Source: Streptomyces massasporeus
GTDB taxonomy: Bacteria > Actinomycetota > Actinomycetes > Streptomycetales > Streptomycetaceae
Assembly (NCBI RefSeq): GCF_014648995.1
Contig: NZ_BMSE01000003.1
Coordinates: forward strand, 434,001 to 498,000
Direction of reading: 5' to 3'
Length of the DNA stretch: 64,000 nucleotides
The first letter of the stretch is position 1. The number at the start of each line of letters is the position of its first letter. Of the stretch, positions 55,560 through 64,000 are shown piece after piece. Made by a program: the position numbers and the translations under genes. The notes beneath the pieces were generated by a model. That model made no database searches and was not told the DNA's origin. It worked only from the letters and a program-made list of their open reading frames with translations.

Positions 55560-55655
55560 GCGCCCCTTCCTTGGGGGCGCGGGGAACTGCGCGAACAGCC
55601 ACAATCCACCCGCACCCGCCGACGAAGCGGAACCACCCCCACAAACCGCTAGTGA
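55560..55655. repeat. Intergenic REP-like element, copy 2
   Basis: Hairpin GCGCCCC-TTCCTTG-GGGGCGC followed by GGGGAACTGCGCGAACAGCCACAA, between nadK and recN. It shares the order hairpin, GGGG, CTG, then GCGCGA/GCCAC with the element at 44588-44670. Confidence 0.6.
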
Positions 55656-56554
55656 GGCGCTCCCCGCCACCCGGAAACAGGCAGCGCGAACTTGGCCACC
55701 AGCCGGTCCGTGAAGGACGCGTGATGCAGCCGCGCCAGCCGCACCGGTACAGCCCCCCGCCGGACCTCCACCCGCGCTCCCGGCGGCAACTCCACGGTCC
55801 GCCGCCCGTCGCACCACAGCACACCCGGCGGAATGTGGGGCAGAACCTCCACAGCCAACACGGAATCCGGCGATGTCACGAGCGGCTTCGCGAACAGCGC
55901 GTGCGCGGAGATCGGCACCATCAGCAGCGCCTCGACCTCCGGCCACACCACCGGCCCGCCCGCGGAGAAGGCGTACGCCGTCGACCCCGTGGGCGTCGCG
56001 CAGACGATCCCGTCGCAGCCGAAGCCCGTCACCGGCCGCCCGTCGATCTCCAGGACGATCTCCAGCATCCGCTCGGCGGACACCTTCTGCACGGCCGCCT
56101 CGTTCAGCGCCCAGTCCGTGTGCACGATGTCCCCGTTGCGGTGCACGACGACGTCGACGGTCATCCGTTCCTCGACCTCGTACGCCTTGGTCACCACCCG
56201 GTCGACGACCTTGTCGAGGTCGTCCCGCTCGGCCTCCGCGAGGAACCCGACGCGCCCGAGGTTGACGCCGAGCATCGGCACGCCCGAGGCCCGCGCGAAC
56301 TCGGCGCCGCGCAGCAGCGTGCCGTCGCCGCCCAGCACGATGAGCAGCTCGCACCCGTCGAGGCACTGCGGAGTGGCCTCCTTGACCAGCTCCACCTCCG
56401 CCGGCAGGGGCAGGTCCCGCGCCTCGGCCTCCAGGACGCGCACGCCCAGACCGGAGCGCAGCAGCCCCTTCACCACGAGCTCGGCACTGCGCACGGCCGC
56501 GGGCCGGCCGGTGTGGGCGAGCAGGAAAACAGTACGAGCTCGGTTCTCGGTCAA
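55649..56554 (-). CDS. nadK: NAD kinase
   Basis: Makes NADP from NAD and ATP; 301 aa. VFLLAHTGRPAAVRSAELVVKGL begins the fold. The kinase motif LLIVLGGDGTLLRGAEFAR is near residue 73, and the Gly-rich C-terminal signature is GCDGIVCATPTGSTAYAFSAGGP. The start is TTG at 56552-56554 (TTG ACC GAG AAC) with GGAGGGG six bases upstream. It overlaps the tlyA stop (TTGA). The long frame upstream of this TTG has no similarity. Part of the tlyA-nadK-recN run conserved in actinobacteria. Confidence 0.94.
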   Translation of the reverse strand: MTENRARTVFLLAHTGRPAAVRSAELVVKGLLRSGLGVRVLEAEARDLPLPAEVELVKEATPQCLDGCELLIVLGGDGTLLRGAEFARASGVPMLGVNLGRVGFLAEAERDDLDKVVDRVVTKAYEVEERMTVDVVVHRNGDIVHTDWALNEAAVQKVSAERMLEIVLEIDGRPVTGFGCDGIVCATPTGSTAYAFSAGGPVVWPEVEALLMVPISAHALFAKPLVTSPDSVLAVEVLPHIPPGVLWCDGRRTVELPPGARVEVRRGAVPVRLARLHHASFTDRLVAKFALPVSGWRGAPH

Positions 56555-57366
56555 CGCGGCCCCTCCGCCACTGCACGGTCTGCCTCGGCCGGGTCCAGTG
56601 CCGGTGCCCCGGACCGCAGCCACAAGAAGTATTCGACATTCCCCGACGGCCCGGGCAGCGGACTGGCCGTCACGCCCCTCACCCCGAGCCCCAGCCCCCA
56701 GGCCTTCTCGGCCACCCCCCGAACCGCTTCGGCCCGCAGCTGGGTGCTGCGTACCACTCCCCCGCTGCCGAGGCGCTCCTTCCCCACCTCGAACTGCGGC
56801 TTGACCATCATCACCAGGTCGGCGTCCGGCTTCACGCACCGCACCAAGGCGGGCAGGACCAGCCCGAGCGGGATGAAGGACAGATCCCCCACGACAAGAT
56901 CCACTGGCTCCCCATCGATCGCTTCAAGCGTCAACTCGCGTACGTTCGTACGGTCCTTGACGGTGACGCGTTCATCCTTCTGGAGGGACCACGCGAGTTG
57001 TCCGTATCCGACGTCCACGGCGACGACGTGGGCGGCGCCCGCCCGCAGCAGGACATCGGTGAAACCGCCGGTGGAGGCGCCCGCGTCGAGCGCCCTGCGC
57101 CCCTCGACGGGCAGCCCCTGCGGACCGAACACGGCGAGCGCCCCGGCCAGCTTGTGGCCGCCGCGCGAGACGTAGTCCGGGTCGCCGTCGTCCTGGGCCA
57201 CCAGGATCGCGGCCGCGGTCTCCACCTGCGTGGCGGGTTTGGTCGCGACGGTCTTGCCGACGGAGACCCGCCCCGCGGCGATCAGCTGCGCGGCGTGCTC
57301 ACGCGAGCGCGCGAGCTTCCGGCGGACCAGCTCCGCGTCCAGACGGCGACGTGCGACTCCTGCCAC
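56551..57366 (-). CDS. tlyA: TlyA-family rRNA 2'-O-methyltransferase
   Basis: Protein of 271 aa; mycobacterial TlyA methylates 16S and 23S rRNA (C1409, C1920), with capreomycin susceptibility depending on it. The N-terminal S4 domain is RRRLDAELVRRKLARSREHAAQLIAAGRV. The FtsJ-like methyltransferase part has YVSRGGHKLAGAL, the SAM motif ALDAGASTGGFTDVLLRAGA and the catalytic KPQFEVGKERLG region. The GTG at 57364-57366 has AGGAG ten bases upstream. It is 7 bp downstream of the small gene before it and coupled to nadK after it. Confidence 0.94.
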   Translation of the reverse strand: MAGVARRRLDAELVRRKLARSREHAAQLIAAGRVSVGKTVATKPATQVETAAAILVAQDDGDPDYVSRGGHKLAGALAVFGPQGLPVEGRRALDAGASTGGFTDVLLRAGAAHVVAVDVGYGQLAWSLQKDERVTVKDRTNVRELTLEAIDGEPVDLVVGDLSFIPLGLVLPALVRCVKPDADLVMMVKPQFEVGKERLGSGGVVRSTQLRAEAVRGVAEKAWGLGLGVRGVTASPLPGPSGNVEYFLWLRSGAPALDPAEADRAVAEGPR

Positions 57367-57373
57367 GTTCGGT

Positions 57374-57649
57374 TCAGCTCCTAGGTCCAGGCGGCGTCGG
57401 GGGCGCCGGAGGTCCCGGGCGGGCGTCGAGCGCGGTGAGCGCGTCGCGCAGCCCCCGGTGTACATCCTCGTACACCTCGACATGCCCGTCCGTGGCGAGG
57501 TGGTCCGCATCGCCGAGCCGGCCCAGGGCGGCGTCCACCTCGGCGTCGCCGGTGGGCGTGCGGGGCACGTTCAGGGGAGCGGGGGCGGCGGGGTCGTACG
57601 CCGGCTCCTCCTCCGCCGCCGGAGGGGCCTCGGGAACTGCGTCGTCCAT
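57374..57649 (-). CDS. Small conserved protein at the head of the tlyA operon
   Basis: Protein of 91 aa, not recognised by family. It has an acidic Ala/Pro-rich first half, then NVPRTPTGDAEVDAALGRLGDADHLATDGHVEVYEDVHRGLRDALTALD, predicted helical, and a Pro-rich end. The segment with VDAALGRL and HVEVYEDVHRGLRDAL is a pattern I recall from actinobacterial tlyA loci. Start ATG at 57647-57649. Its stop is 7 bp from the tlyA start. It is divergent from the SCP2 gene across 42 bp. Confidence 0.78.
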   Translation of the reverse strand: MDDAVPEAPPAAEEEPAYDPAAPAPLNVPRTPTGDAEVDAALGRLGDADHLATDGHVEVYEDVHRGLRDALTALDARPGPPAPPTPPGPRS

Positions 57650-57691
57650 GCCCCGACGCTACCGCGAACCGCTGCGGTACCGTCGACCGCG

Positions 57692-58039
57692 ATGGCCACG
57701 ATCGAGGAGTGCCGCAGCGCACTCGACAAGCTCTCGGACAACATGCAGCGCGCCGAAGGGGACGTCCGCGACGCCGCGGCCCTGGACCGCTCGGTGAGCT
57801 GCCACATCACGGACCTCGACATCACCTTCGTCGGCCGGATGCGCGGCGGGCGGATCGAGGTGCACGACACCGTGCCGGGGCCGCCGCCCGGCAGGGCCGA
57901 GATCAGACTCGCCATGACGGGCGACGACCTGGTGGCCCTGGTCGGCGGGGAGCTGCACTTCGCCAAGGCCTGGGGCTCCGGCCGGGTGAAGCTGCACGCG
58001 GGCGTGCGGGACCTGCTCCAGCTCAGGAAGCTTCTGTAG
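57692..58039 (+). CDS. SCP2 sterol-binding domain protein
   Basis: Cytoplasmic single-domain protein of 115 aa. LDRSVSCHITDLDITFVGRMRGGRIEVHD and AEIRLAMTGDDLVALVGGELHFAKAWGSGRVKLHAGVRDLLQLRKLL follow the SCP2 lipid-binding fold. Ligand unknown. The ATG at 57692 has no ribosome binding site but lies eight bases after TACCGT, which suits a leaderless transcript. Its 3' end overlaps the convergent siderophore ATPase gene by 17 bp. Confidence 0.85.
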   Translation: MATIEECRSALDKLSDNMQRAEGDVRDAAALDRSVSCHITDLDITFVGRMRGGRIEVHDTVPGPPPGRAEIRLAMTGDDLVALVGGELHFAKAWGSGRVKLHAGVRDLLQLRKLL

Positions 58040-58916
58040 CCGCGACCTTCCCGCCCGCGGTCCCGGCCCGGGCCTTGCGGGCCGCAGGCACGACCAGCGG
58101 TGTGCCCGTCTCCGGGTCGTCGATGACCTGGCAGCGCAGCCCGAAGACCTCCTCGACCAGTTCCGCCGTGACGATGTCCTTCGGCGCGCCCTCGGCGATG
58201 ACCCGGCCCTCGCGCAGGGCGATGAGGTGGGTGGCGTAACGGGCGGCGTGGTTCAGGTCGTGCAGCACGGCGACGAGCGTGCGCCCCTGCTCCTCGTGCA
58301 GCTCGGCGCACAGGTCCAGGACGTCGATCTGGTGCTGGATGTCCAGGTACGTCGTCGGCTCGTCGAGCAGCAGCAGCGGCGTCTGCTGGGCGAGGGCCAT
58401 GGCGATCCACACGCGCTGACGCTGACCACCCGAGAGCTCGTCGACGTAGCGGTCGCCGAGCTCGGCGACGCCCGTCTGCCGCATGGACTCCTGGACGACC
58501 CGCTCGTCCTGCGTCGACCACTGGCGCAGGATGCCCTGGTGCGGGTAGCGGCCGCGGCCGACGAGGTCGGCGACCGTGATGCCGTCGGGCGCGACGGACG
58601 ACTGGGGCAGCAGGCCGAGGGTCCGCGCGACCTTCTTGGCGGGCATCGACTGGATGACGTTCCCGTCCAGCAGCACCCGGCCCTCGCTCGGCTTGAGCAT
58701 CCGCGACAGCGCCCGCAGCAGCGTCGACTTGCCGCAGGCGTTGGGGCCGACGATCACCGTGAACGACTGGTCGGGTATCTCCACCGACAGGTGCTCGGCG
58801 ATGACCCGCTGGTCGTAGGCGAGGGTGACGTTCTCGGCGGACAGGCGGTTCACGGGGCTCCTTCGGTTGTTCAGTCCGCTGCTGGTGCTGCTCTCGGCGC
58901 TCTTGCCGGCCCTCAT
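58023..58916 (-). CDS. Ferric-siderophore ABC transporter ATPase
   Basis: FepC/FecE-type ATPase of 297 aa. Walker A GPNACGKST lies at residues 57-65, the signature is DELSGGQRQRVWIAMALAQ, Walker B is LLLLDEPTTYLDI, and the H-loop is AVLHDLNHAA. It powers import through the two upstream-encoded permeases. The ATG at 58914-58916 overlaps the permease stop (ATGA). A GTG at 58851-58853 has a much better ribosome binding site (AAGGAG, five bases upstream) and would remove 21 residues of poor conservation. Confidence 0.92.
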   Translation of the reverse strand: MRAGKSAESSTSSGLNNRRSPVNRLSAENVTLAYDQRVIAEHLSVEIPDQSFTVIVGPNACGKSTLLRALSRMLKPSEGRVLLDGNVIQSMPAKKVARTLGLLPQSSVAPDGITVADLVGRGRYPHQGILRQWSTQDERVVQESMRQTGVAELGDRYVDELSGGQRQRVWIAMALAQQTPLLLLDEPTTYLDIQHQIDVLDLCAELHEEQGRTLVAVLHDLNHAARYATHLIALREGRVIAEGAPKDIVTAELVEEVFGLRCQVIDDPETGTPLVVPAARKARAGTAGGKVAATEAS

Positions 58917-59949
58917 ATCCGGCCCGCCCTGCGCTCGCTGACCAGCAGCCACAGCAGGTAGACCCCGCCGAGCACGCCGGTGACCACGCCCACGGGCAGC
59001 TGCTCGGAGCCGAACGCCCGCTGCGAGACCCAGTCGGCGACGACCAGCAGGGTGGCGCCCATGCACAGCGAGGGCAGCAGGTTCGGCCCGGGCGAGCGGG
59101 TCAGGCGCCGGGCCAGCTGCGGCGCGGTGAGCGCGACGAAGCTGACGGGGCCGGCCGCGGCGGTGGCGGACGCGGTGAGCAGCACCGCCGCCACCATCAG
59201 CAGCAGCCGCACCCGCTCGACCCGCACCCCGAGGGCGTACGACACGTCGTCGCCCATCTCCATCATCCGCAGCCCCCGCGCGTTGACGAGGACGAGCGGC
59301 ACCAGCACGGCGGTCAGTGCGAGCAGCGGCCACACCTGGTCCCAGTCCCGGCCGTCGAGGGACCCGGTCATCCACACGACCGCGCGGGTCGCGTCCACGA
59401 TGTCGGACTTGGTCAGCAGATAGCCGTTGACGGCCGTGACGATCGCGGAGACGCCGATGCCGACCAGGACCAGCCGGTAGCCGTGCACCCCCCGCTTCCA
59501 GGCGAGCACGTAGATGGCGAGGCCGGTCACCAGGCCGCCCACCAGCGCCCCGACGGCGACCTGGTTGGCGCTGCCGGAGGTCAGCACGATCACCGCGAGG
59601 GCGCCGGCCGTCGCCCCCTGCCCGAGACCGAGCACGTCCGGACTGCCCAGCGGGTTGCGGGAGATGGCCTGGAACAGCGCGCCCCCGAGTCCCAGCGAGG
59701 CGCCGACCAGCAGCCCGACCAGGACCCGCGGCAGCCGCAGCTCGTTGACGATGAACTCCTGGCCCGGATTGCCCTCGCCGACCAGCGTCCGCAGCACGTC
59801 GGCGGCCGGGATCGGGAAGTCGCCGGTGCCGATGAGCACGACACTCGCCGCGAGCGCCGTGACGAGCAGCAGGAGCACGACGGTGACGGCCCGTGCGTCC
59901 AGGCGTATCGAGAGCCCGCCCGGGGTCCGCACGGCACGGTTGGTGGTCT

Positions 59950-59953
<4 letters not shown>
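58913..59953 (-). CDS. Ferric-siderophore ABC permease, FecCD family (second)
   Basis: Permease of 346 aa with nine to ten membrane segments. LRLPRVLVGLLVGASLGLGGALFQAISRNPLGSPDVLGLGQGA is the FecCD hallmark, and the ATPase-contact loop GPVSFVALTAPQLARRLT follows. The GTG start at 59951-59953 overlaps the stop of the first permease (GTGA). The two permeases form the heterodimeric channel. Confidence 0.93.
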
Positions 59954-60993
<1,040 letters not shown>

Positions 60994-60997
60994 GCAG

Positions 60998-61027
60998 TTA
61001 GGTTAGCCTACCCTCGCATTCGAGCAA
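60998..61027 (-). promoter_or_regulatory. Iron box and promoter of the siderophore importer
   Basis: On the plus strand TTAGGTTAGCCTACCCT (60998-61014) closely matches the IdeR/DmdR iron box. On the minus strand TTGCTC (61022-61027) and TAACCT (61000-61005) are 16 bp apart and form a likely -35/-10 pair inside and beside the box, directly ahead of the GTG. Confidence 0.82.
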
Positions 61028-61135
61028 GATTCGGATTCCCGACCCGGCCCGGGGAGGCCTGGCTCGGCCACGGCTGCCCGACGAGTACCCGGCCGCGCAG
61101 CCGCACCCCAAGCACTGACAGGCACTGACAGGCAC

Positions 61136-62167
61136 TCAGAGACCCAGCCGCGCCAGCGCCTTCCCCCCGTCCAGCTCACACACACCCTCACCGGCCGTCG
61201 TCCACGCCACGGCACACAGCGCGCGCAGCCCGTCCAGAGCCTCACCCTCTCCGTCGAGCTCCAGCCGGTCCGACCCGGACGTCGCCGTCCAGCCGCCGCA
61301 CCGGAACCCGCCCTCGCCGGCCCCGACGACGTCCGGCTGACCGCCGAGCATCCCGCGCAGATCGGCGTCCACATACGTCGGCCGGTGCTGCGGCGGCGCG
61401 GCCAGCAGCTGCGCGCCGTCGGTCACACCGGTCAGGACGAGCAGCGAGTCGACCTCCCCGTTGAACGCGCCCTCGATGTCCGTGTCCAGCCGGTCCCCGA
61501 CCACCAGCGGCCGCTGCGCACCGGTGCGCAGGATGGTCTCCCGGTGCATGGGAGGCAGCGGCTTGCCCGCGACCTGCGGCTCCGCGCCCGTGGCGATCCG
61601 CACGACCTCCACCGCGGCTCCGTTGCCCGGCGCGATCCCGCGCCCGCTCGGAATCGTCAGGTCGGTGTTGGACGCGAACCACGGCACACCGCGCGCCACC
61701 GCGTAGGACGCCTCGGCGAACCGGCCCCACGGCAGATCCGGACCACCGAACCCCTGCACCACCGCCGCCGGATCGTCGTCCGCCGACTCCACGGGCACCA
61801 GCCCGCGCTCGCGCAGCGCGACCCGCAGCCCCTCACCGCCGATCACCAGCACGCGGGCGCCCTGCGGCACCTGCTCGCTGATCAGCCGCGCGACCGCCTG
61901 CGCCGAGGTGATGACGTCCTCCGCACCCGTCGGTATCCCCAACTCCGTCAGATGCTCGGCCACGGTGTCCGGGGTCCGCAGCGCGTTGTTCGTCACGTAC
62001 GCCAGGCGCATACCGCCCTCCCGGGCCGTCGCCAGCGACTCGACCGCGTGAGCGATCGCGTTCCCGCCCGCGTACACCACACCGTCCAGATCGAGCAGGG
62101 CCGTGTCGTACGCCTCGCTCAGGGCCTGCCCACTGCCCTCGGGCCTCGTCCTGACGCTCCGGCTCAT
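61136..62167 (-). CDS. HAD-superfamily phosphatase, NagD-like
   Basis: Phosphatase of 343 aa, HAD subclass IIA. Motif I is DTALLDLDGVVYAGG with both Asp residues near residue 26. Motif II is AYVTNNALRTPD, the Lys is in VAGKPLPPMHRE, and motif III is PLVVGDRLDTDIEGAFN. Related proteins act on p-nitrophenyl phosphate, glycerol phosphate or nucleotides. The C-terminal seventy residues (from RCGGWTATSGSDRLELDGEG) are an actinobacterial extension. The ATG at 62165-62167 has GAGGAG nine bases upstream. It is divergent from the DUF1015 gene. Confidence 0.9.
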   Translation of the reverse strand: MSRSVRTRPEGSGQALSEAYDTALLDLDGVVYAGGNAIAHAVESLATAREGGMRLAYVTNNALRTPDTVAEHLTELGIPTGAEDVITSAQAVARLISEQVPQGARVLVIGGEGLRVALRERGLVPVESADDDPAAVVQGFGGPDLPWGRFAEASYAVARGVPWFASNTDLTIPSGRGIAPGNGAAVEVVRIATGAEPQVAGKPLPPMHRETILRTGAQRPLVVGDRLDTDIEGAFNGEVDSLLVLTGVTDGAQLLAAPPQHRPTYVDADLRGMLGGQPDVVGAGEGGFRCGGWTATSGSDRLELDGEGEALDGLRALCAVAWTTAGEGVCELDGGKALARLGL

Positions 62168-62239
62168 CCCGCATCGCTCCTCGTTCGACGGCTTTCCCCC
62201 GATCATCCCCCATGCCACCGACAGCCGTACGATGCCCTG

Positions 62240-63532
62240 ATGAAGACAGCAGGTCACTCGGAGGCAACGGCGCACCGAGGCCTGGAACTCACCCCGTTCC
62301 GAGGCCTTCGTTACGACCCCGACCGGGTCGGCAGCCTTGCCGCCGTCACATCCCCGCCGTACGACGTCGTGGTGCGCCCCGACGGCCTGCACCACCTCGA
62401 GTCCGCCGACCCGCACAACATCGTCCGCCTGATCCTCCCCCAGGCCGCGACGCCCAGCGCCCGCAACGAACAGGCCGCCGACACCCTGCGCCGCTGGCTG
62501 TCCGAGGGCGTTCTGACCACCGACCCGGAACCCGGGCTCTACGTCTACGAGCAGCAGGACGGCAACGGCATGCTGCAACGCGGCATCATCGGCGCCCTGC
62601 GCGTCTCCGACCCCGCCGAGCAGGTGGTGCTGCCGCACGAGGACGTCATGCCGCACGTCGTCGCCGACCGCGCCGCCCTCATGCGCGCCACGTCGGCCAA
62701 CCTCGAACCCCTGCTGCTCACCTACCGGGGTGACAGCTCGACGACCACCACGGCGGACCTGATCGAGCGCACCGCCGACCGGCCCCCACTCCTCGCCACC
62801 ACCACGGAGGACGGTTTCAGCCATCGTCTGTGGTCGGTCACCGACCCCGACGACCTGGCCGCGATCCAGTCGGACCTGGCGCGGCACCAGGCCCTCATCG
62901 CCGACGGCCACCACCGCTGGGCGACCTACCGCCGACTCCGCACGGAGCACCCCTCCCCCAGCCCGTGGGACCACGGCCTGGTCCTCCTCGTCGACACGGC
63001 CCGCTACCCCCTTCGGGTCCGCGCCATCCACCGCCTCCTGCACGACCTGCCGGTCGGTGACGCCGTGGCCGCCCTGGAAGGCCACTTCCGCGTGCGCCGT
63101 CTCGAAGTCCCGCTGGCCGAGGCCCTCGACACGCTCGCGGACGCGGCCTGCGCCGGCAACGCGTTCCTGCTGGCCGGCGACGGCGCCTTCCACCTGGTGG
63201 ACCAGCCGGATCCGGGCCTGCTGGCCCGTACGATCCCTGCCGACCGCCCCGCCGCCTGGCGCACCCTGGACGCGACGGTCCTGCACGCCACGCTCCTTGA
63301 GCACGTCTGGCGCATCTCCGAGGACTCCCCGGCCCACATCGCCTACATCCACGACACGGCGGCCACGGTGGAGAAGGCGGAACGCGACGGCGGCACGGCC
63401 GTCCTGATGCACCCGGTCCGCGAGGAGGTCGTCCGCGACCTGGCTCGCCAGGGCGTCACGATGCCCCGCAAGTCGACTTCGTTCGGGCCGAAGCCGGCGA
63501 CGGGCCTGGTACTGCGGGCGCTGGATCTCTGA
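62240..63532 (+). CDS. DUF1015 family protein
   Basis: Protein of 430 aa, function not established. LTPFRGLRYDPDRVGSLAAVTSPPYDVV is the DUF1015 N-terminal signature. PHNIVRLILP, then IADGHHRWATYRRLR with a conserved Asp-Gly-His-His, and a C-terminal HPVREEVVRDLARQGVTMPRKSTSFGPKPATGLVLRAL complete the pattern. Some members are annotated as SpoOJ-like or kinase-like without proof. The ATG at 62240 follows TACGAT by seven bases, so leaderless start is likely. Confidence 0.9.
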   Translation: MKTAGHSEATAHRGLELTPFRGLRYDPDRVGSLAAVTSPPYDVVVRPDGLHHLESADPHNIVRLILPQAATPSARNEQAADTLRRWLSEGVLTTDPEPGLYVYEQQDGNGMLQRGIIGALRVSDPAEQVVLPHEDVMPHVVADRAALMRATSANLEPLLLTYRGDSSTTTTADLIERTADRPPLLATTTEDGFSHRLWSVTDPDDLAAIQSDLARHQALIADGHHRWATYRRLRTEHPSPSPWDHGLVLLVDTARYPLRVRAIHRLLHDLPVGDAVAALEGHFRVRRLEVPLAEALDTLADAACAGNAFLLAGDGAFHLVDQPDPGLLARTIPADRPAAWRTLDATVLHATLLEHVWRISEDSPAHIAYIHDTAATVEKAERDGGTAVLMHPVREEVVRDLARQGVTMPRKSTSFGPKPATGLVLRALDL

Positions 63533-63558
63533 CAGGCGAAAGCCGGCTACGACATGAC

Positions 63559-63603
63559 GAAGGGGCGGGACCCCAAGCCTCACGGCCGGGATCCCGCCCC
63601 TTC
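63559..63603. terminator. Bidirectional terminator between DUF1015 and TPR genes
   Basis: GAAGGGGCGGGA and TCCCGCCCCTTC are perfect 12-bp arms, with a further CCC/GGG pairing inside, in a convergent gap. Confidence 0.88.
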
Positions 63604-63614
63604 TCCTACGGACG

Positions 63615-64000
63615 TCAGTCCTTGTCGTTCTCGCCCTCGTCCTCGACCTCGTCGGCCTTCGGCGTGTCCGAAGCCGGGACCTGGTCGTTCTCGACCTCGT
63701 CCGCGTCGCCGGCCATGGCGTCCACGAACTCCACGCCGTCAAGCTCGGCGAGCCGGTCCGAGGCGTCGGTGCTGCCGTCGCGGTCGGCCTCGACGGCCTT
63801 GGCGAACCACTCCCGCGCCTCGCTCTCCCGTCCGGCGGCGAGCAGCGCGTCTGCGTAGGCGTAGCGCAGGCGCGCGGTCCACGGCTGCACGGCGTTGGCG
63901 GCCAGCTCCGGGCTCTGCAGCGTCACGATGGCCGCGTCCAGCTGCCCCAGGTCCCGCCGCGCACCGGCCGCGACGAGCCGCATCTCGACCTGGCCGGCCT
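63615..64000 (-). CDS. TPR-repeat protein, 3' end only
   Basis: The frame is open to the window edge, so the start lies outside. At least 128 residues are visible. TPR-like helices are seen in RRDLGQLDAAIVTLQSPELAANAVQPWTARLRYAYADALLAAGRESEAREWFAKAVEAD. The last fifty residues are strongly acidic (VENDQVPASDTPKADEVEDEGENDKD). Proteins of this form in Streptomyces are annotated as tetratricopeptide-repeat proteins of unknown role. An internal ATG at 63981-63983 is probably not the start because it lies within the repeat region and lacks a ribosome binding site. Confidence 0.78.
   Translation of the reverse strand, partial: AGQVEMRLVAAGARRDLGQLDAAIVTLQSPELAANAVQPWTARLRYAYADALLAAGRESEAREWFAKAVEADRDGSTDASDRLAELDGVEFVDAMAGDADEVENDQVPASDTPKADEVEDEGENDKD

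Noticed and set aside
55497..55648. LexA box upstream of recN
   Set aside because: No CGAAC-N4-GTTC-like sequence is found in the gap; only a REP-like repeat.

Overview
The window is a high-GC actinobacterial chromosome segment, almost certainly from Streptomyces. The evidence is the very strong G/C bias at third codon positions, the frequent GTG starts and GTGA/ATGA stop-start overlaps, and genes typical of that genus: streptogrisin-type proteases, the SepF-like protein SflA, an IdeR/DmdR-type iron box, and a conserved block aroH-tyrA-cmk-plsC-der, scpAB-rluB, parA-like, ald, pyrG, tlyA-nadK-recN. From memory the gene order matches the SCO1739-SCO1790 part of the S. coelicolor core chromosome. 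I see no prophage, integrative element, CRISPR array, rRNA or tRNA.

Region by region. 1-9.9 kb: an error-prone DNA polymerase III alpha gene (dnaE2) with a LexA-type SOS box, a membrane protein, two secreted chymotrypsin-fold proteases in tandem, a DUF1684 gene frameshifted by a palindromic insert, and a DUF5685 protein with a cysteine-rich tail. 10-17 kb: sflA, an acyl-CoA dehydrogenase, an MFS exporter with a 24-bp perfect palindrome upstream, a PIG-V-like GT-C membrane glycosyltransferase, a PAP2 phosphatase and an I78-type inhibitor. 17.5-26.2 kb: a cytochrome oxidase subunit I gene without its partner genes, a WYL regulator overlapping it tail to tail, and a branched-chain-amino-acid-type ABC system in which both permeases and one ATPase are fused into one protein and the second ATPase has Arg for the Walker A Lys. 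26-36 kb: an Rpf-LysM muralytic protein, two proteins I do not recognise, the aroH-tyrA-cmk-plsC-der block, a Rieske lipoprotein, and an NrtR-like Nudix regulator coupled to an ADP-ribosylglycohydrolase behind a long palindrome.

36-48 kb: chromosome organisation and central metabolism: an orphan ParA, a small basic protein, scpA, scpB and rluB in one direction, then ald, a STAND/TPR ATPase, an ADP-ribose-type Nudix hydrolase and pyrG. 48-58 kb: a GH15 enzyme, an F420-type LLM oxidoreductase divergent from a PucR-type regulator, a GT4 glycosyltransferase, and the operon small gene-tlyA-nadK-recN. 58-64 kb: a ferric-siderophore importer (two permeases and an ATPase, no binding protein) under an iron box, a NagD-like HAD phosphatase, a DUF1015 protein and the 3' end of a TPR protein that runs off the window.

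Most of this is housekeeping sequence. The points deserving a second look are the fused Liv-type transporter with two abnormal ATPase sites, the repeat-broken DUF1684 gene, the Nudix/ADP-ribosylglycohydrolase pair with its palindrome, and several strong dyads in intergenic DNA. All assignments are from reading the sequence; no database search was run.
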